Assembly (NCBI GenBank): GCA_024682015.1 | Contig: JAIKZT010000024.1 | Coordinates: 1-15,525, forward strand | From: Clostridia bacterium | GTDB lineage: Bacteria > Bacillota > Clostridia > Peptostreptococcales > Anaerovoracaceae | DNA: 15,525 nucleotides | Direction of reading: 5' to 3' | In this document: positions 12,456 to 15,525 of the stretch, piece by piece | Position numbering within the stretch: the first letter of the stretch is position 1 | Layout of the letters: each line of letters opens with the position of its first letter | Made by a program: the position numbers and the translations under genes | Notes under the pieces: model-generated | What the model was told of the DNA's origin: nothing | Databases searched by the model: none | The model's input: the letters and a program-made list of their open reading frames with translations, nothing else

Positions 12456-15400
12456 CTAATCGAGCTTCTCGCAGGCCGCTTCGCACTGGGGCGCGCCATC
12501 GGCGCTGACCCACAGGATCTCTACGGAATCGGCGCCGGATTCCGCCGCTGTCTCTCCGGCGGCCGCCAGGAGCTCGACGCCGAGGAAGCGGCCGTCCGCA
12601 TCATAGCTGGCGATCAGGACCATCGCGGAAGAGGAGACGCTGCCCTCGACGGAAACCTTGCGCGCGTCCTTATCGACCGTCACGTCGATCGCGTCCGCTG
12701 CGGAAAGACCGCTGCGGTGATACGCCGTCATCCTGTCGTTTTGCGCGATCGTCAGCGTGCCGATGACAAGGCCGCTGGCAGCGGCATACGAACTGCCTTC
12801 TGCCACGTCGAACGTGACGCTGTAGGTGCCGGGATACTTGGGCGCTTCTGTCTTCCCGTCGTATTTTACGGTGACGGCGCCCATGCCGTCCTTGTCCGCC
12901 ACTGGCTCGCTCACTGTCTGCGGCTCACCGCTGAAGATGCGGGAAAGGTCTGCCGGCAGATCGAAATCCGACAGCTGCGGTTCCAGTTTCGGTATCGTGA
13001 CGACATAAGTGCCCGTGATGGTCTTCGCGTCGTCGCTACGCTGATAAGAGGGTACGCTGCCGCCGCCGGTGATCTGCGGGACCGCCAGGGAGGAAAATAC
13101 ATACCCATCGCCCAGCTGCAAGGTGATGTTAGCCTTATAGCTGCCGCCGTAACTGAACGAGGACACCGGATCGCCGGCGCTGTCCTTCCAGTCCGTGAAC
13201 GATACAGTGAACAGCGCCGGGTCAGCCGCGTCCTTCGCGCTGACGCTCGCCGCCGGAGCGCCGGCCGCGGGCGCGTTCGTCATGGCGATGTTCGCAGAGG
13301 CCGTCTCTGCGTCCTGCCGTCTGAACACCGCCGCCAGGCTGAGGGTCGGACCGGCTTTGATCTTAAAGCTGTAAGAAGCCTCCGTGCTCGTTACGTTCGT
13401 GCCGCCAATGGCATCGGTCGACCAGTGATCGAAGACCCAGCCCTCATTGGGCGTTGCCGCAGCAGTCGCTTCCGCGTCGGGGTCATACCATCCGGATCCG
13501 CTGACGGTGCCGGCTTCCACAGGCAGCGCGCTGAGCACGAGGTAGGTCTGCGACTTGAAGACCGCAGTAAGCTCCCTTGTAGCCAATGCCGTGTAACTAT
13601 AGGGGTTATCCGTATATCTGGCGTCTCCCTCCTGCCAGTACAGGAAGACGTAGTGCTCCGCGGGGTTCGCAGTCAGCGTGATCGTATCCCCGATCTCATG
13701 CGTCGCATCGGCGCCGTCTACCGTGCCGCCTTCCGCCGGCGAGATCGTTACGTTGGCGCCGACGCCGGCTCTTACCTCGAAGCTGAGCGTGGCGCTGCAG
13801 CTGCCGTAAGATTCGCCGTGAGGATCGGTGTAATGAAGCGTCGCGGTGTATGTGCCCGGGGGCAGATCGGCCTTCGGACGGACCTTGACCAGGTTATAAT
13901 GGGGGGAATACTTCGCCCGGCTTTCATAGAAAGAGCCGTCTGCGGATTCCGGATAGAGTTCAAACGCATCGGGATCTGCACCGCCCAGCGTAAAGCACGG
14001 CCTTGCGACAAGCATCCAGCCGTCGAATTGATTTCCGCTGACGCTGGTATTGGACCATTCCACTATTTTGTAGTCGCCGCTGCCGATCGCATAGCCCTGC
14101 AGTTTTGACCCGAAATCGATATCGTCCATGGCGCACGAGAGTATCCTGTCAACGGCGTTCGGTTCACCGTCCACGATCGCTGTGATCTCGGTGTTGTTGT
14201 CCGCTCCCACGGTGTAGTGATAGTCCTGCTCGTAAGAGGCGAACGCGCCGCCGCGGTTCCATGCGATAAAATGATGGCCTTCCTCCGGTTCACAGTGGAA
14301 GATCAGCTCCGTGCCGATCGGGAACTTCTGCGTGGTGTAAGCGTTGACCGCGGTGCCAAGTTCGTTCCCGCCGCTGTCTTTCACGGTCACCGTGGAGTGC
14401 GCCGGCGTTCCATAGCGCAGGGAGCCTTGTACCTGCACGAATTCCGCCGTCAGTTTTATGTTCTCCGTGGGCGTGAACACGTAAGGATTGTCGGTCGAGA
14501 CAGTCTCTTCGCCTTTGGCCCAGCGCACGAACTCGTACAGGTCGCTCGCGGGAGTGGCCGTCAGCGTCGCGGGTTCGCCTTCCGGGATATCGCCCTTGCC
14601 GGTGACGCTGCCATAATAACTGCCGCTGCCGGACTGGCCGACAAGTTTCATGACGACGTCTACCGTATGCCCGGATTCCACGACTCTGAAGCTGAGCGCG
14701 GCGCTCGCAGTGCCATAGGCCGCCCCGTGGATCTCTGTATAGTTCAGCGTAGCGTTGTAGGTGCCGGGGGCAAGACCTGCTTTCGGCTGCACCTGGATGC
14801 CATAATACTCGGAGGTGTTTCCGTATGGCCTGCTGTCGAAGATGTGGTCGTCGCCGTAGACAGCGTTGAGTTCAAAGGCATCGGGGTCGTCCCCAGACAG
14901 CGTAAAGCACGGCAAGCCGACAAACATGTAAGCCTGAAAGCCGTTTGACCAGGTGCTTTTGTTGGACCAATGCAAGGTCTTATAGCCTGTAACGTAACCC
15001 TGTATCCGGGTCCCGAAATCGATATCGTCCATGACGCACGAAAGCGTTCCTACGCCCGGTCCGGGCTCAAGATCGGTGACCGCGTCGATCTCGGTGGAGT
15101 TTGATATGGTCACCGTCAGAGAGGTCTCAAAGCCTACCGAGTTGCCGCCGTGGTTCCAGTAAAGAAAGCGCTCGCCGCCTGCAGGGGCATACTGAAAATG
15201 GAGCACGGTCCCGACATCCACTGTGATATAGCGAAATCCGGTGCCCTCTTCAGCGCGCCAGACCGGATAGGGAATGCCCTCGCTGTCCGTCAAAGGGTCT
15301 CCTTCGTCATCCGTGACCTGAAGCGTTCCTTTCGCCGCGCCTGAGACCAGGTACTGGACAGTCGCCTTCGGCGCATCCTCCGCAAAAGCTGCCATGGGAA

Positions 15401-15458
15401 ACGCTGCCGCAAGAAGCGCTGCTGCAAGCAATATCGACAAACATCTTTTGGCTGTCAT
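12456..15458 (-). CDS. Secreted repeat-domain protein (1,000 aa) with internal tandem duplication
   Basis: Probable extracellular or surface-associated protein of unknown binding target. Start: ATG 15458 with GGGAGGA eight bases upstream; an in-frame ATG at 15518 would add 20 polar residues before the signal peptide. Residues 1-26 are a signal peptide (TAKR, a leucine/alanine core, cleavage near AFA|ED). Order: A domain 36-132; Ig-like B domain 138-262 (SCVMDDIDFG...APGTYNATLNY); bacterial-repeat C domain 266-341; A' 346-432; B' 438-563 (SCAMDDIDFG...PPGTYTATLHY); C' 568-635; a further C-like repeat 638-713; a beta-rich segment 720-825; an MBG/YDG-like segment about 826-905 (YPGTYSVTFDV); and a C-terminal beta domain 915-1000 with SYDADGRFLGVELL. 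The B domains resemble ASPM-SPD2-Hydin-type Ig folds, and the A/C domains resemble the divergent InlB B-repeat family. No LPXTG, SLH or dockerin is visible, and the protein ends within the window, so it is either released or held non-covalently. Confidence 0.92.
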   Translation of the reverse strand: MTAKRCLSILLAAALLAAAFPMAAFAEDAPKATVQYLVSGAAKGTLQVTDDEGDPLTDSEGIPYPVWRAEEGTGFRYITVDVGTVLHFQYAPAGGERFLYWNHGGNSVGFETSLTVTISNSTEIDAVTDLEPGPGVGTLSCVMDDIDFGTRIQGYVTGYKTLHWSNKSTWSNGFQAYMFVGLPCFTLSGDDPDAFELNAVYGDDHIFDSRPYGNTSEYYGIQVQPKAGLAPGTYNATLNYTEIHGAAYGTASAALSFRVVESGHTVDVVMKLVGQSGSGSYYGSVTGKGDIPEGEPATLTATPASDLYEFVRWAKGEETVSTDNPYVFTPTENIKLTAEFVQVQGSLRYGTPAHSTVTVKDSGGNELGTAVNAYTTQKFPIGTELIFHCEPEEGHHFIAWNRGGAFASYEQDYHYTVGADNNTEITAIVDGEPNAVDRILSCAMDDIDFGSKLQGYAIGSGDYKIVEWSNTSVSGNQFDGWMLVARPCFTLGGADPDAFELYPESADGSFYESRAKYSPHYNLVKVRPKADLPPGTYTATLHYTDPHGESYGSCSATLSFEVRAGVGANVTISPAEGGTVDGADATHEIGDTITLTANPAEHYVFLYWQEGDARYTDNPYSYTALATRELTAVFKSQTYLVLSALPVEAGTVSGSGWYDPDAEATAAATPNEGWVFDHWSTDAIGGTNVTSTEASYSFKIKAGPTLSLAAVFRRQDAETASANIAMTNAPAAGAPAASVSAKDAADPALFTVSFTDWKDSAGDPVSSFSYGGSYKANITLQLGDGYVFSSLAVPQITGGGSVPSYQRSDDAKTITGTYVVTIPKLEPQLSDFDLPADLSRIFSGEPQTVSEPVADKDGMGAVTVKYDGKTEAPKYPGTYSVTFDVAEGSSYAAASGLVIGTLTIAQNDRMTAYHRSGLSAADAIDVTVDKDARKVSVEGSVSSSAMVLIASYDADGRFLGVELLAAAGETAAESGADSVEILWVSADGAPQCEAACEKLD
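13554..14426 (-). repeat. Second copy of the A-B-C domain unit (residues 345-635)
   Basis: Counterpart of the upstream block in the same gene. The B' domain keeps the paired cysteines (442 and 488, matching 141 and 184) and gains a third at 554. An extra C-type repeat follows (638-713), so the array reads A-B-C-A'-B'-C'-C''. Confidence 0.85.
14436..15353 (-). repeat. First copy of the A-B-C domain unit (residues 36-341)
   Basis: The three-domain block is related to the next block, about 301 codons away. Matching motifs include SC(V/A)MDDIDFG at residues 140 and 441, PCFTL(S/G)G(D/A)DPDAFEL at 183 and 487, and TDNPY(V/S)(F/Y)T near 322 and 616. At DNA level a 22-base stretch at 15012-15033 is identical to 14109-14130, an offset of 903 bases. 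Confidence 0.85.
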
Positions 15459-15466
15459 GTGCTTTT

Positions 15467-15473
15467 TCCTCCC
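15467..15473 (-). promoter_or_regulatory. Shine-Dalgarno of the 1,000-aa gene
   Basis: GGGAGGA on the minus strand, eight bases before ATG 15458. It supports this start over the ATG at 15518. No convincing promoter is visible in the remaining 52 bases of the window, so it probably lies outside. Confidence 0.8.
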
Positions 15474-15525
15474 GTTTGTGGAAAATGATCTGATTGGGGA
15501 ATAGCGTTCATCGCGCATATGATCA

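Noticed and set aside
12717..14108. A 463-codon plus-strand frame opposite the 1,000-aa gene
   Set aside because: Shadow composition, no ribosome binding site. The minus strand carries clear secreted-repeat domains.
15459..15518. A 20-residue N-terminal extension of the 1,000-aa protein from ATG 15518
   Set aside because: It places polar residues before a good signal peptide and lacks a Shine-Dalgarno; the ATG at 15458 has one.

Overview
The window looks like a chromosomal segment of a high-G+C, Gram-positive gut-type bacterium, most likely a Clostridia/Oscillospiraceae-like Bacillota member. This rests on strong AGGAGG-type ribosome binding sites, secreted proteins with Gram-positive signal peptides, and typical surface modules of that group (MBG, InlB-type, cadherin-like and bacterial-repeat domains). 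The taxonomic call is an inference. I see no mobile element, CRISPR array, tRNA or rRNA.

Layout. (1) 1-11058, minus strand: one uninterrupted reading frame of 3,686 codons that runs off the left edge. It encodes a giant exported mosaic protein built from Ig-like, Big_2-like, propeller-like, CARDB-like, cadherin-like, MBG and beta-helix modules, ending in an InlB-type repeat at the window edge. (2) 11059-11204: a compact divergent control region. (3) 11205-12026, plus strand: a MerR-family regulator with a BmrR/GyrI-like C-terminal effector domain. (4) 12054-12090: a bidirectional hairpin terminator. (5) 12124-12336, minus: a 70-residue hypothetical protein with a very strong Shine-Dalgarno. 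(6) 12456-15458, minus: a 1,000-residue secreted protein with an internal tandem duplication of a three-domain unit. (7) 15459-15525: its 5' leader, cut by the window edge.

How they work together. The control region carries the textbook MerR arrangement. The leftward promoter of the giant gene has TTGACC and TATGAT separated by 19 bp instead of 17, and the spacer is occupied by a perfect 9-bp-arm dyad. The rightward promoter of the regulator gene (TTGACT, 17 bp, TATAAT) overlaps it, with the same dyad at its start site. The simplest reading is that the MerR protein represses itself and, when its ligand is bound, untwists the giant gene's promoter. A BmrR-type small-molecule sensor dedicated to a giant surface protein, rather than to an efflux pump, is the most interesting feature here. 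A second palindrome lies in the spacer of the regulator's promoter and over the expected start site of the giant gene. It suggests a second layer of control.
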